NCBI GenBank assembly: GCA_001626925.1
Contig: LUOR01000047.1
Span: 1-57,792 of the forward strand
Direction: 5' to 3'
DNA from: Moraxellaceae bacterium REDSEA-S32_B1
GTDB taxonomy: Bacteria > Pseudomonadota > Gammaproteobacteria > Pseudomonadales > Moraxellaceae
DNA: 57,792 nucleotides
A program made the position numbers and the translations under genes. Of this stretch, positions 10,131 to 20,154 are shown in pieces. The notes under the pieces were generated by a model. The model ran no database searches and was not told the DNA's origin. It worked only from the letters and a program-made list of their open reading frames with translations. Position 1 is the stretch's first letter. Every line of letters starts with the position of its first letter.

Positions 10131-10169
10131 AAATATTATGCTGTGACAATTTGTCACAGCATAATATTT
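10131..10169. repeat. 18-bp perfect inverted repeat between the transglycosylase gene and murG
   Basis: Arms 10131-10148 and 10152-10169 are exact complements around a 3-nt centre. The core reads GCTGTGACA/TGTCACAGC. It starts 20 bases after the transglycosylase stop and ends 68 bases before the chosen murG start. There is no clean T run (only ATATTTCG), so it may be a terminator, an operator or both. Confidence 0.9.
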
Positions 10170-10237
10170 CGCTTGCGTTCACTCGCATTGAGATTACAAT
10201 AATTCGTTTAATCCACATTTATCTTTTAAGCCCTATC

Positions 10238-11353
10238 GTGACTTCTGAGCATTCAAATCCACAATCAAAACCTAGTCGACGCATTATGATGATGGCAGCA
10301 GGCACTGGCGGTCATGTCTTCCCTGCGCTTGCAGTTGCCAAAGCATTACAACAACGTGGTCATCAAATCTCTTGGCTTGCGACACCAAGTGGTATGGAAA
10401 ATCGTCTATTAAAACAACATGATATTCCAATTCATCAAATTGACATTCAAGGTGTGCGTGGTAATGGTATTGTTCGTAAACTAAAAGCACCATTTAAAAT
10501 ACTTGGCGCAACGATCGCAGCAATGCGGATTATGAAATCATTAAAAATTGATGCGGTTGCAGGTTTTGGCGGTTATGTGTCTGGACCAGGCGGCTTGGCT
10601 GCGCGACTACTCGGTATTCCCGTATTAATCCACGAGCAAAATGCGGTTGCAGGCTTTACCAATACACAACTTGCACGGATTGCAAAAACCGTGTGTCAAG
10701 CTTTTCCAAAAGCATTTCCTGAATCTTCAAAGTTGATCACTACTGGCAATCCTGTACGTCAAGAGATTTGCCAGATATCTGCACCTGAAGAGCGCTATCA
10801 ACAACGTGAAGCAGAAAATCAAGCCTTACAAATCCTCATCGTCGGTGGTTCACTTGGTGCTCAAGCTTTAAATGAACATATTCCTGCTGCACTGACTGGG
10901 TTGAATTTGCCCATGCATGTGCGTCATCAGTGTGGTCAACAACAACTTGAGCTTACCCAGCAACGCTACAATGACCTCGACAAATGTGATGGTTTTGAGG
11001 TACAAGTCCTACCATTTATTGAGGATATGGCGCTTGCCTATAGCCAAGCTGATTTAATTATTTGTCGTGCAGGTGCGCTGACGGTGACTGAGGTTGCAAC
11101 CGTTGGTGTCGCTGCGGTTTTCATTCCATTGCCATCTGCGGTAGACGACCATCAAACCGCAAATGCACATTACTTGGCAGATGTCGGTGCAGCACAAATT
11201 TGCCCACAGGCAACGATGACTGCTGAAAGTTTACAACAGTTGCTTAGGCCATTAATGTCGAGAAATATTCTGTTAAATATGGCAAGCAAAGCCCGACAAC
11301 AAGCGCAAAGCCAAGCCACAGCTCATGTTGCTGAACTGGTTGAAAGCTTATAA
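10238..11353 (+). CDS. murG: UDP-N-acetylglucosamine--N-acetylmuramyl-(pentapeptide) pyrophosphoryl-undecaprenol GlcNAc transferase
   Basis: 371 residues from a GTG start at 10238. The upstream in-frame TTG at 10151 lies inside the palindrome and is unlikely, and an ATG run at 10286 would cut into the first beta strand. MurG adds GlcNAc to lipid I, making lipid II at the inner face of the membrane. Motifs: the Gly loop [15 protein letters not shown], the second Gly-rich [25 protein letters not shown], the third loop [11 protein letters not shown], and the UDP-GlcNAc-binding [11 protein letters not shown] with [14 protein letters not shown]. It opens the murG-murC-ddl-ftsQ-ftsA-ftsZ-lpxC cluster. 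The murC start is 61 bases downstream. Confidence 0.96.
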   Translation: MTSEHSNPQSKPSRRIMMMAAGTGGHVFPALAVAKALQQRGHQISWLATPSGMENRLLKQHDIPIHQIDIQGVRGNGIVRKLKAPFKILGATIAAMRIMKSLKIDAVAGFGGYVSGPGGLAARLLGIPVLIHEQNAVAGFTNTQLARIAKTVCQAFPKAFPESSKLITTGNPVRQEICQISAPEERYQQREAENQALQILIVGGSLGAQALNEHIPAALTGLNLPMHVRHQCGQQQLELTQQRYNDLDKCDGFEVQVLPFIEDMALAYSQADLIICRAGALTVTEVATVGVAAVFIPLPSAVDDHQTANAHYLADVGAAQICPQATMTAESLQQLLRPLMSRNILLNMASKARQQAQSQATAHVAELVESL

Positions 11354-11414
11354 AGCCACTTGTCCAAGCAAATTCAGCGTACGATTTAGAGACCGATTTT
11401 TTAGAGAAAGCATT

Positions 11415-12869
11415 ATGTCAGATACCACATTTACTGCAACTGAAGCCAAACAACTGATTAAAATCCCTGAAATGCGTCGTATCAAGCATATTCACTTTGT
11501 AGGGATTGGTGGCGCAGGCATGTGTGGTATTGCTGAGGTCTTAAAAAATCAAGGCTATAAAGTGTCTGGCTCAGACATTAAAGAATCAAAAACCACACAG
11601 CAACTTGAAAAAAACGGCATTGAAGTCTTTATCGGACATCAAGCCAGCAATATTGAAGGCGCCAATGTCTTAGTGGTTTCCACAGCGATTGATCTGGAAA
11701 ATCCTGAAGTTCAAACAGCAAATGAACATCGTATCCCTGTGGTACGTCGTGCAGAAATGCTTGGTGAGCTGATGCGTTATCGTCACGGTATTGCGGTCGC
11801 AGGGACACATGGTAAAACCACAACGACCAGTCTTCTGACCTGTATGCTCGCTGAAGAAAATCTTGATCCAACGTATGTGATTGGCGGTTTGCTGAATCGT
11901 ACAGGCGTTAACGCTGCACTTGGCGCAAGTCGTTATATCGTTGCCGAAGCAGACGAATCCGATGCTTCTTTCCTCTATCTTGAGCCGATGGCAGCGATTG
12001 TCACCAATATCGATGCCGATCATATGGACACCTACGGCGGTAGCTTTGACACTTTAAAAGATACTTTTATTCAATTTTTACATAAGTTACCGTTTTACGG
12101 TTTAGCCGTGGTCTGTGGCGACGATGCCAATATCCGTGAAATCATGCCTCGCATCGGTCGTCCTGTGCTGACGTATGGTTTTGAAGAAGATAATGACATT
12201 CGTGCCATTGATGTTGAACAAGATGGGATGCAATCTCACTTCACCGTACTGCGTAAAGATCGTGAGCCACTGCGCCTGACCATTAATCAACCTGGTATGC
12301 ACAACATTCTCAATGCGTTGGCAGCGATTGGTGTTGCAACCGATGAGGGTGTATCTGACGCAGCGATTGCACGTGCATTAGAAGGTTTCAACGGTGTAGG
12401 TCGTCGCTTCCAAGTCCAAGGTGAATATGTCAAAGACAATGGAACGGTAAAACTGGTTGACGACTATGGGCACCATCCAAAAGAAGTCGAAGCAACCATC
12501 AAAGCAGCTCGTCAAAGTCATCCTGATCGTCGCTTAGTGCTTTTATTTCAGCCACATCGTTTTAGCCGTACACGAGATTGTTTTGATGACTTTGTTGATG
12601 TGCTATCACAAGTCGATGCGCTATTGTTGATGGAAGTTTATCCTGCGGGTGAAAAGCCGATCGTCGGTGCTGACAGCCGCACTCTTGCTCGGGCAATTCG
12701 TTTGCGTGGTCAGATTGAACCCATTATCATCGACCCTGTTGATGGTCAATTGCCGAGTGTATTAAAGAATTTGTTACAAGCGAATGATCTGCTTTTGACA
12801 CAAGGTGCAGGTAATGTCGGTGCAATTTCGGTAGAATTGGCGCAAAATGAACTTTATCTCAATACTTAA
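11415..12869 (+). CDS. murC: UDP-N-acetylmuramate--L-alanine ligase
   Basis: 484 residues from ATG 11415. The frame stays open further upstream but overlaps murG. This is the first Mur ligase, adding L-Ala to UDP-MurNAc with ATP. Seen: the N-terminal Rossmann [19 protein letters not shown], the ATP loop [33 protein letters not shown] with the catalytic Glu, the central [12 protein letters not shown], and the C-terminal [14 protein letters not shown]. Length matches the family (about 490). Paralogue: mpl at 53.9 kb, which shares the GTHGKTTTT loop but joins the tripeptide instead. Confidence 0.97.
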   Translation: MSDTTFTATEAKQLIKIPEMRRIKHIHFVGIGGAGMCGIAEVLKNQGYKVSGSDIKESKTTQQLEKNGIEVFIGHQASNIEGANVLVVSTAIDLENPEVQTANEHRIPVVRRAEMLGELMRYRHGIAVAGTHGKTTTTSLLTCMLAEENLDPTYVIGGLLNRTGVNAALGASRYIVAEADESDASFLYLEPMAAIVTNIDADHMDTYGGSFDTLKDTFIQFLHKLPFYGLAVVCGDDANIREIMPRIGRPVLTYGFEEDNDIRAIDVEQDGMQSHFTVLRKDREPLRLTINQPGMHNILNALAAIGVATDEGVSDAAIARALEGFNGVGRRFQVQGEYVKDNGTVKLVDDYGHHPKEVEATIKAARQSHPDRRLVLLFQPHRFSRTRDCFDDFVDVLSQVDALLLMEVYPAGEKPIVGADSRTLARAIRLRGQIEPIIIDPVDGQLPSVLKNLLQANDLLLTQGAGNVGAISVELAQNELYLNT

Positions 12870-12980
12870 GTGTTGTGATTTGCGTGTTATATGAGATTTC
12901 GATTCAATTGATGTCGTGAAATTTAGCCAGTCAATTGAACAAGTTTTAAAATTTTAGTGGTTTGAAATAAGGAATTCACC

Positions 12981-13901
12981 GTGTCACAGGTGCAAGATAA
13001 ATTTGGAAAAGTTGCGGTATTACTCGGTGGAAAATCTGCGGAACGCCAAGTGTCACTCAATAGTGGACAATCCGTCCTTGATGCTTTGGTTCGTAGTGGA
13101 GTCAATGCAGAACCCTTTGACCCGTTAACTCGCCCTGTGACAGAGCTGACAGCTTATGATCGTGCATTTATTGTATTACACGGTCGTGGCGGTGAAGATG
13201 GTCAAATCCAAGGCGTTTTGGACTGGCTCAATATTCCTTACACAGGAACGCGTGTGCAAGGTTCTGCGATCGGTATGGATAAGGTCAAGACCAAGCAAAT
13301 TTGGCAAGGTAGCGAATTGCCAACTGCGCCATATCGTTTGATCACTGCCGACACCAATTTTAATGAAGTGATTGATAAGCTCGGTTTGCCACTGATCATC
13401 AAGCCTGTACATGAAGGCTCAAGTATTGGTATGAGCAAAGTCGAAAAAACTGAAGACTTTGAAACTGCGCTGTCGAAAGCCACTACGCACGATTCAATTG
13501 TTATGGCTGAGCAATGGATCACAGGTTCTGAATACACTGTGGTCATTTTAAATGGTGAAGCGCTACCCGTGATTCGTTTAGAACCGCCAAAAGACGTGGC
13601 ATTCTACGACTATGAAGCCAAATATAAACGCAACGACACGCAATACGGCATTCCATCAGGGCTTTCTGACGCTGACGAAAAGCATTTAAAAGAGTTGGCA
13701 CTGCGTGCTTTCCAAGCTGTTGGCGCTTCAGGTTGGGGGCGTATTGATGCCATGCGTGATGAGCAAGGTAATTTTTGGTTACTTGAAGTGAATACCGTTC
13801 CAGGTATGACCGATCACTCCCTTGTACCAAAAGCAGCACAAGCGATTGGACTCAACTTCGATCAACTCTGTTTGACAATTTTAGAGCAGACTTTGGGCTA
13901 A
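12981..13901 (+). CDS. ddl: D-alanine--D-alanine ligase
   Basis: 306 residues, the same length as E. coli DdlB. Start GTG at 12981 with AAGGA seven bases upstream. An ATP-grasp enzyme making the D-Ala-D-Ala end of the pentapeptide. Motifs: VLLGGKSAERQVSLNSG (about 11-27), FIVLHGRGGEDGQIQGVLD, YTGTRVQGSAIGMDK, IIKPVHEGSSIGMSKV (ATP-binding), WGRIDAMRD and FWLLEVNTVPGMTDHSLVPK, which carries the Mg ligands and the D-Ala-binding tail. It lies between murC and ftsQ, as in other dcw clusters, and stops 10 bases before ftsQ. Confidence 0.96.
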   Translation: MSQVQDKFGKVAVLLGGKSAERQVSLNSGQSVLDALVRSGVNAEPFDPLTRPVTELTAYDRAFIVLHGRGGEDGQIQGVLDWLNIPYTGTRVQGSAIGMDKVKTKQIWQGSELPTAPYRLITADTNFNEVIDKLGLPLIIKPVHEGSSIGMSKVEKTEDFETALSKATTHDSIVMAEQWITGSEYTVVILNGEALPVIRLEPPKDVAFYDYEAKYKRNDTQYGIPSGLSDADEKHLKELALRAFQAVGASGWGRIDAMRDEQGNFWLLEVNTVPGMTDHSLVPKAAQAIGLNFDQLCLTILEQTLG

Positions 13902-13911
13902 AACATTTAAT

Positions 13912-14763
13912 ATGGCACAGCTACCCTTGTCCCTGCGACGTCGTCAAGCAGCGACCACCTCAATACATGACAAGCCACCGAGTATCGGTGAAACGCTATT
14001 GTCGTGGGGAAGTTGGCTATTACTGATATTTGCTCTATTGGTCTTTGTCTTTGGTGGTTATGCGTTGTATCAGCGTTTTATGCATGCAGAAATTGAGCAT
14101 GTTGATGTGGTTGGTGTCAGTGCACCTGCACAACAGGCGTTGATTCAACACATCAAAGCAGACACAGCAAAAGGTTATTTCACCACTGATCTTGAACAAA
14201 TTCGGGACAATGCCTTGAGTTTGTCGTGGATTGATCGTGTGGTGGTGTCACGTGCATGGCCAAATGCAATCGTTTTACGTGTCACACCACGACATGCGGT
14301 TGCACGTTGGGGGACAGGGCGTTATTTGAGTGATGATGGTGTGGTGTTCAAACCGGTACAGCGTTTTGATCATCAAAATTTGCCGTTGCTACACGGACCA
14401 CACTCGCAGTCACGCATGATGATGACCAAATATCGTGATATTAATCAAATGTTTAGGCCGATGGATATGCGCCTGAAAGAGCTTTATCTGACAGAGCGTA
14501 TGACGTGGTTTATGCAGTTTGACAATGGTATGCGTTTGATTGTTGATCAAGATCAAACCATGGGTAAATTGCAACGATTAAGCGAAATTGCCAAGACAGA
14601 TTTAGGTCTAGTTTGGGACAATATTGCAGGGATAGATTTACGTTATCGCAATGGGCTCGCCGTGCAATGGAAAAATGCACAGCCAGTCAACATTGAAAAT
14701 GGGCAATTTGTCATTCCAACACCAAGTATAGCGGTTGCAGAACAAAGCCAATCAAGCCCATAA
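13912..14763 (+). CDS. ftsQ: Cell division protein FtsQ
   Basis: 283 residues (E. coli 276), a bitopic divisome protein that links early and late division proteins by binding FtsB/FtsL. The cytoplasmic head of about 33 residues is basic (LSLRRRQAA). One membrane helix (about 34-52) is followed by the POTRA domain (IEHVDVVGVSAPAQQALIQH, about 62-130) and the beta domain with WPNAIVLRVTPRHAVARW. The C-terminus is Gln/Ser rich. It starts 10 bases after ddl, so it belongs to the same transcript. Confidence 0.94.
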   Translation: MAQLPLSLRRRQAATTSIHDKPPSIGETLLSWGSWLLLIFALLVFVFGGYALYQRFMHAEIEHVDVVGVSAPAQQALIQHIKADTAKGYFTTDLEQIRDNALSLSWIDRVVVSRAWPNAIVLRVTPRHAVARWGTGRYLSDDGVVFKPVQRFDHQNLPLLHGPHSQSRMMMTKYRDINQMFRPMDMRLKELYLTERMTWFMQFDNGMRLIVDQDQTMGKLQRLSEIAKTDLGLVWDNIAGIDLRYRNGLAVQWKNAQPVNIENGQFVIPTPSIAVAEQSQSSP

Positions 14764-14853
14764 TAGGGCATTTTTTTAACACACGAAACGTACGGTTTGC
14801 GCTAAATGATTTACAACGTAACCGTGTAATAAAAGTCATAATGGTAATGAACA

Positions 14854-16113
14854 ATGAGTGAAGCTGTGCCATCAGTTGTGGCCATAGATATTGGAACACA
14901 TAAAGTGACGGTGTTGATCGGCAAGGTTCACGCACCAGACAAAATCGAAGTCATTGGCATGTCACATGCACGTAATCGTGGCATGAGTAAGGGCAAAATC
15001 GTCAGCTTGGATAAAGTCGTTTCTGCGATCAAAAATGCCGTGCAAGAAGCCGAAGATCAAGCGGAATGTCGTATCAATAGTGCTTGGATATCGATCCCAA
15101 GTACCGACTTGCGAAGCTTTTACGCCTCTGGTCGCACGCCGATTACCAGTGCAGATGGCTCGATTAGCACCAATGAAGTGGTTCGTGCTTTAGAGCTCGC
15201 TAAGACCAATCATCTCATTCCTGAATATTATCTTGCCAGTGCGGTGCCACTGGGTTTCGCTGTCGATGACAATGATGAATGGGTGCACAATCCTGTTGGG
15301 CTGACTGGACAAACCTTAACAGGTCATTATCAGCTAATGATGCTCCCGATCAGCACCATGCAAAACCTTGATAAAGCATTGAAAAGTGCCGGTATTGGCG
15401 TGGAAAAAATGGTGATTTCAGCCCTTGCAACCGCCGAAGCAAGTTTGCTCAAAGATGAAAAAGAGTATGGTGTTTGCCTGATTGATATTGGTGCGGGGAC
15501 GACCAATATTGCCGTCTATCTCGGTGGACATCTCGCTTTTGCAAGTACCTTACCGCTTGGCGGAGAACATGTGACTCGTGATATCGCTGCGGTATTACAA
15601 CTGACTACCGAAGAAGCTGAGCGGATTAAACATCTGCACGGCTGTGTTGATCATAGTGTGATCAAGCCTGATCATATGATCCAAGTCCAAGGCATCGACG
15701 GGCCACAAACCATTAGCCGTATTGAGCTCGCAGATATTATCAAAGCACGTTACGATGAAATCTTTGATCGTGTTTATCAAGAATTAAATCAAAATGGTGC
15801 ACTTGCCAATCTATACCACGGCGTCGTGCTAACAGGTGATGCCAGCCAAATTGAAGGTGCGGTCAGTCATGCACGTCGTAAACTTGGTGTATCTGCACAT
15901 CTTGGTAATCCACCATTACAAGTGCATAGTAAAGACGAGCTATTGCCTGCATTACGTCGATCGATTTATACCACTGCAAGTGGCTTGCTGATGTTTAGTC
16001 AGAGTGAAGCTCAAGACAGCGTGATTGATGAAAATCAGAATACATCATCGATTTGGAAGCGAATAGTCAACAGTAGTAATGACTTACTGTCAAATTTAAA
16101 AAACTTTTTTTAA
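14854..16113 (+). CDS. ftsA: Cell division protein FtsA
   Basis: 419 residues, actin-fold ATPase that tethers FtsZ to the inner membrane. Motifs: phosphate-1 VVAIDIGTHKVTVLIGKV, the 1C domain following about residue 85, phosphate-2 CLIDIGAGTTNIAVYLGG, adenosine-binding GVVLTGDASQIEGA, and the amphipathic C-terminal helix RIVNSSNDLLSNLKNFF, which is the membrane-targeting sequence. The length equals that of E. coli (420). It is separated from ftsQ by 90 bases and from ftsZ by 178, so internal promoters are likely. Confidence 0.97.
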   Translation: MSEAVPSVVAIDIGTHKVTVLIGKVHAPDKIEVIGMSHARNRGMSKGKIVSLDKVVSAIKNAVQEAEDQAECRINSAWISIPSTDLRSFYASGRTPITSADGSISTNEVVRALELAKTNHLIPEYYLASAVPLGFAVDDNDEWVHNPVGLTGQTLTGHYQLMMLPISTMQNLDKALKSAGIGVEKMVISALATAEASLLKDEKEYGVCLIDIGAGTTNIAVYLGGHLAFASTLPLGGEHVTRDIAAVLQLTTEEAERIKHLHGCVDHSVIKPDHMIQVQGIDGPQTISRIELADIIKARYDEIFDRVYQELNQNGALANLYHGVVLTGDASQIEGAVSHARRKLGVSAHLGNPPLQVHSKDELLPALRRSIYTTASGLLMFSQSEAQDSVIDENQNTSSIWKRIVNSSNDLLSNLKNFF

Positions 16114-16291
16114 AATTGAAAAGGTTTGAACGCACATAAAACAGTGCTTTAGTAATGAAATTTTTTTGTTTGTAATAAATTGAGTATGAGATATTACAAA
16201 CTGAAAACAGCGTGCTAATATTTAGCTTTTATTTCAGGCAGTATACGGGCATAAGTGACTGCTATAACACAATTTTGGAAGTCGGAAGGTC

Positions 16292-17494
16292 ATGCCTACA
16301 AATTCAATTACCTATATAGATGATGACGAAATGGACAACTACGGACAAGCACGCTTCACCGTTTTTGGGGTAGGCGGTGGTGGTGGTAATGCCGTACAGA
16401 ACATGGTTCAACAACAAATTTCTGGGGTCAAATTTATCTGTGCAAATACAGATAAACAAGCGCTTGATCGTATGTCTGCACCAAATAAAGTGCAGTTAGG
16501 TGAACAAAGTACACGTGGTCTAGGTGCAGGTGCTAAACCTGAAATTGGTCGTGCTGCGGCTGAAGAAACACGTGATGCGATTCGTCAACACCTTGAAGGC
16601 ACAGATATGGTTTTCGTCACCGCAGGTATGGGCGGTGGTACAGGAACAGGTGGTGCGCCAGTCGTTGCTGAGATTGCTAAGGAAATGGGCATTCTGACCG
16701 TAGGCGTGGTGACGACACCGTTTCGTTTTGAAGGTCGTCGTCGTGTCAAATCGGCTGAACAAGGTATTGAAGAGCTTGAAAAACATGTTGACTCGCTAAT
16801 CATTATTCCAAACTCACGCTTACTCGATGTCTATGGCGACATCTCAATGCATGATGCGTATAAAAAAGCAGATGATGTCTTGCTCAATGCAGTACGCAGT
16901 ATCTTTGATTTGGTGGTCAATCCTGGTCTCATCAACCTTGACTTTGCAGATTTAAAAACAGCCATGAGCACCCGTGGTTACGCCATGATGGGTACAGGTA
17001 TTGGTCGTGGTGAAAAGCGTGCTGAACAAGCTGCTGAAATGGCGATCCGCAGTCCGCTATTGGATAAAGTCAATATTCGTGATGCTAAAGGCGTGTTATT
17101 AAATATCACTGGCGGTGAAGATTTATCACTGCGTGAAGCTGAAACGATTGCAGATTTTGTTGCTGAAATCGTCGATGAAGATGAAGTTGAATTTTTCTAC
17201 GGCACAGCGATCGATCCAGATGTCCGTGACGAAATTCGTGTCACTGTGGTTGCTACTGGTTTAACACGTAATAATGATGACATTTCATCAACACCAAAAC
17301 CAACTACACAACAACGCTCAAATCAAACTGCTCAAAGTAACGACGAAGAAGACGTTCCTGCAATCAGTCGTCAAGCACAGAGTAATCCTGCTGCTAATAA
17401 TGATCATGTAGCATCAACCCAACAAAATACCGGTTCACCACGTCCAGCGCCAATGAGCATTCAAGACTATTTGAAAAATCAACAACGCAAATAA
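16292..17494 (+). CDS. ftsZ: Cell division GTPase FtsZ
   Basis: 400 residues, tubulin homologue forming the Z ring. GTP-binding signature [20 protein letters not shown] (about 111-130), N-terminal [13 protein letters not shown], and synergy loop [15 protein letters not shown] (T7 loop with catalytic Asp). The variable linker is rich in Gln, Asn and Ser (about 330-385). The conserved C-terminal peptide [14 protein letters not shown] is where FtsA and other partners bind. Ribosome site GGAAGG upstream. The gene is followed by lpxC 104 bases later with a strong terminator between them. Confidence 0.98.
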   Translation: MPTNSITYIDDDEMDNYGQARFTVFGVGGGGGNAVQNMVQQQISGVKFICANTDKQALDRMSAPNKVQLGEQSTRGLGAGAKPEIGRAAAEETRDAIRQHLEGTDMVFVTAGMGGGTGTGGAPVVAEIAKEMGILTVGVVTTPFRFEGRRRVKSAEQGIEELEKHVDSLIIIPNSRLLDVYGDISMHDAYKKADDVLLNAVRSIFDLVVNPGLINLDFADLKTAMSTRGYAMMGTGIGRGEKRAEQAAEMAIRSPLLDKVNIRDAKGVLLNITGGEDLSLREAETIADFVAEIVDEDEVEFFYGTAIDPDVRDEIRVTVVATGLTRNNDDISSTPKPTTQQRSNQTAQSNDEEDVPAISRQAQSNPAANNDHVASTQQNTGSPRPAPMSIQDYLKNQQRK

Positions 17495-17505
17495 CGTGTA
17501 TTCGG

Positions 17506-17547
17506 CATAAGGATCATTGTCTACAGCAATGATCCTTATGTTTTTTT
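17506..17547 (+). terminator. Rho-independent terminator after ftsZ
   Basis: Perfect 14-bp arms at 17506-17519 and 17527-17540, followed by seven T. It closes the murG-ftsZ unit and implies that lpxC has its own promoter or depends on read-through. Confidence 0.95.
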
Positions 17548-17598
17548 ACATTCTATTTTGTGCTACCTTAGTTACAATTGCTCATCTTGTAAGTAAAT

Positions 17599-18501
17599 AT
17601 GTTCAAACAAAGATCAATCCGCCGAGTCGTTCGAGCGAGCGGTATCGGACTGCATAGCGGAAAAAAAGTCAAAATCAACTTTTTACCGAGCGAATGTGAT
17701 ACAGGAATTGTCTTTCGTCGCATTGATCTTGATCCAGTCGTAGAAATCCCTGCTGAAGCCATGCTCATCCAAGAGGCGTTCATGTGCTCAAACTTGGTCA
17801 AAGGCCAGGTTAAAGTCGGCACAGTCGAACACGTCATGAGTGCCATTGCGGCACTCGGTTTAGATAATCTCATTATTGAAATAGATGCTGCCGAGATTCC
17901 GATCATGGATGGTAGTGCAGGACCTTTTATCTATTTATTATTGCAAGGCGAGCTCATCGAGCAAGAGCAGGCCAAAAAATTTATCAAAATAAAAAAAGAA
18001 ATACACGTTCAAACTGAGGATAAAACCGCATCGTTTCGCCCATATGATGGCTTTAAACTCAACTTTACCATTGATTTTGATCATCCCGCTTTTGATCAAC
18101 GCCATCAGTCTTCATCGATTGAACTTTCTACTGAAAACTTTGTCAAAGAAATCAGTGAAGCTCGCACTTTTGGCTTTATGAAAGACTTAGAGCAACTCCA
18201 AGCGAACAATTTAGCTTTAGGCGCCAACCTTGATAATGCGATTGGTCTTGATGAGCATGGTGTGGTTAATGAGGGTGGTCTACGTTATACAGATGAGTTT
18301 GTCCGCCATAAAATTCTTGATGCAATTGGCGATTTATACTTGCTTCGTCATCAAATTATTGCGCAATTCGATGCATTTAAGTCAGGACATGCTCTCAACA
18401 ACAAGTTGTTACGTGCCGTAGAGGATGATCCAAACAGCTTTGAAATTGTAACTTTTTGTAACCAAGCACAATGTCCGATAAAGTATGTCCCGATTGGCTA
18501 A
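17599..18501 (+). CDS. lpxC: UDP-3-O-acyl-N-acetylglucosamine deacetylase
   Basis: 300 residues (E. coli 305). The zinc deacetylase that makes the committed step of lipid A synthesis. Conserved parts: [19 protein letters not shown], the first zinc His in [16 protein letters not shown] (about 75-90), [30 protein letters not shown], and [20 protein letters not shown] (about 235-254) with the other zinc ligands, then the catalytic [12 protein letters not shown]. The downstream gene runs the other way. The presence of lpxC means lipid A is made; in Acinetobacter this gene can be lost in colistin-resistant mutants, and here it is intact. Confidence 0.97.
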   Translation: MFKQRSIRRVVRASGIGLHSGKKVKINFLPSECDTGIVFRRIDLDPVVEIPAEAMLIQEAFMCSNLVKGQVKVGTVEHVMSAIAALGLDNLIIEIDAAEIPIMDGSAGPFIYLLLQGELIEQEQAKKFIKIKKEIHVQTEDKTASFRPYDGFKLNFTIDFDHPAFDQRHQSSSIELSTENFVKEISEARTFGFMKDLEQLQANNLALGANLDNAIGLDEHGVVNEGGLRYTDEFVRHKILDAIGDLYLLRHQIIAQFDAFKSGHALNNKLLRAVEDDPNSFEIVTFCNQAQCPIKYVPIG

Positions 18502-18602
18502 CTTACTGTCAGCAATGAATAAAATGTTATAATATTACATTTAGCTAAGCCTTTTAAATACATGCTTTTGCTCCAATTTCATTGTTTGGTAACATTGTAA
18601 AT

Positions 18603-19049
18603 CTACTCTTGACTTGCCAAACGCATCAAAGCTTCGCTAAGCTTGGCATCTTTCACGATTCGGGCTGCTTGTTGTATCTCTTCTTGAGTTTCATTTGACA
18701 ATCGTTTCGTTCGTGTATATTTTTTGCTACTAGACGGTTGTGAAACTGATTGCATAACTATTTTGATCTGTTGCACGTCGACTAGAGCAGGGATTGCTTT
18801 TAGATTCCGAATATATTGGCTATGCAGATAGCGCACTTGACTGATCAAAGCTTGATTGTCACCTGCGATTATAAGCGTACCATGCTGATAACATACAACC
18901 TGCCACGAACACCCTACGGGTAATAAAGGTTGAACTAACTTTGTAAGTTGTTGCCATGCATCAACTTGCTTTTGAAGAAATGTAAAATTTCCGACTCGTT
19001 GTGACGATGCTTGATCAGGCCTTTGAAATAAAGCTTTCGACTGACGCAT
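18603..19049 (-). CDS. DciA-like protein (DUF721), putative helicase-loading partner
   Basis: 148 residues from ATG 19049, which has GAGAG five bases upstream; an ATG four codons earlier (19061) is also possible. The centre (QLTKLVQPLLPVGCSWQVVC, then GTLIIAGDNQALISQVRYL) has the pattern of DUF721/DciA, whose KH-like domain in other bacteria loads the replicative helicase DnaB when DnaC/DnaI is absent. The C-terminal half is basic and Gln/Ser rich and probably disordered. Its place just downstream of lpxC, in the opposite direction, is common in gamma-proteobacteria. It is similar in pattern only, so the name is tentative. Confidence 0.72.
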   Translation of the reverse strand: MRQSKALFQRPDQASSQRVGNFTFLQKQVDAWQQLTKLVQPLLPVGCSWQVVCYQHGTLIIAGDNQALISQVRYLHSQYIRNLKAIPALVDVQQIKIVMQSVSQPSSSKKYTRTKRLSNETQEEIQQAARIVKDAKLSEALMRLASQE

Positions 19050-19159
19050 TAGAACTCTCATCTGCGGATGCGTAATCTAGATATGTTAGCGTTGAATTTT
19101 TTATTGGCAAGTCATTCTGCATAGACATCACATTGATAAGGAAATCGAGGTTTTGATTT

Positions 19160-19801
19160 ATGCATATTCGTCGTTTTTTGCTTGCTTTGTCTTTCGCAAG
19201 TTCAGCTATGTCAGTCGCTTTCGCAGACTATCAATCTTTAAACAGTATCGAATCGATGGATCGTTTAGAGCAGCTTTCTCGCACCTTGGGTAAAGGCTCA
19301 TATTCACAAGACAGTCAAACAATTAGCAATGCAACTTTGGCGTCTGCATCTCAAAAACCTGTCGAGTTCAACAATGCATCTTTGAGTAAGTATGGTACTT
19401 CATCTGACACTTGGATGACAGCGCATCCTTTACCTGACGCACGTGTAAGCTCAAGCTATGGAAAACGTACACTTTTAGGTACTACTCGTAAACATTCAGG
19501 TATTGATCTTGCTGCGCCAACAGGTACTTCTATCTACGCAACTGGCGCTGGTGTCGTGACAAAGTCAGGCTGGGGCACTGGCTACGGTTATTATGTTGAA
19601 ATTGATCATAGCAATGGCTACAAGACGCGTTATGCGCATGCCTCTCGCTTAATTGCCAAAGTTGGCGATTACGTGAATCCAGGTGATCATATCGCTAATG
19701 TGGGTTGCACAGGTCGTTGCACAGGACCACACTTACATTTTGAAGTCGTGAAAAATGATAAACGTCAAAACCCTGCAACATATCTTGCATTATTACCTTA
19801 A
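19160..19801 (+). CDS. M23-family periplasmic metallopeptidase (LytM domain)
   Basis: 213 residues. The signal peptide is at about 1-22 (AFA cleavage site). The C-terminal LytM/peptidase M23 domain carries all zinc ligands: H112 and D116 in KHSGIDLAAPTGT and the HLHFEV motif at 191-196. It cuts peptide cross-links of peptidoglycan, or acts as an amidase activator if degenerate; here the ligands are intact. No LysM domain or coiled coil is present, so it is not EnvC/NlpD-like. A ribosome site (AAGGAAATCGAGG) lies upstream. It shares the divergent gap with dciA and ends in a terminator. Confidence 0.92.
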   Translation: MHIRRFLLALSFASSAMSVAFADYQSLNSIESMDRLEQLSRTLGKGSYSQDSQTISNATLASASQKPVEFNNASLSKYGTSSDTWMTAHPLPDARVSSSYGKRTLLGTTRKHSGIDLAAPTGTSIYATGAGVVTKSGWGTGYGYYVEIDHSNGYKTRYAHASRLIAKVGDYVNPGDHIANVGCTGRCTGPHLHFEVVKNDKRQNPATYLALLP

Positions 19802-20154
19802 CACAAAATTTTTAAGGTATTCAAAACGCTCAATTAAACATTGGGCGTTTTTTACAATTTAAGCAAAATCATTTTTTTAGTCAGCTTAGAAAATCATAAT
19901 GTTTAAATTATTGAGCTTTCACTTCGACCTCGTAAATATAATAAAACAAAATATTATTGCTTTTCATGATGCGTTTTGCATGTTTTTTACGAACTTTTAA
20001 CCATTTTCTGTGAATATTTGTTAAGTGTCGTCTTTAGCCATCCGCTATTTTCCCTTATTTAGATATCCTATTTTTACTCCTAAGGGATTATGACATTGAC
20101 CGTTGCAATGAAATGATATGACTGCATTAGTAGAATATGGTGGCGAGGAAAATC
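19802..20154. other. Intergenic region before aceE
   Basis: 353 bases. It holds the M23 terminator at its left end. The rest is AT-rich and must contain the aceE promoter, but I find no convincing -35/-10 pair and no recognisable operator. Confidence 0.5.
19823..19853 (+). terminator. Rho-independent terminator after the M23 peptidase
   Basis: Arms AAAACGCTCAAT (19823-19834) and ATTGGGCGTTTT (19840-19851) pair with one G-U, and a T run follows. Confidence 0.88.

Noticed and set aside
10151..10237. TTG start giving a 400-residue MurG
   Set aside because: It lies in the palindrome with no ribosome site and the first 29 residues are not MurG-like. GTG 10238 gives the usual length.
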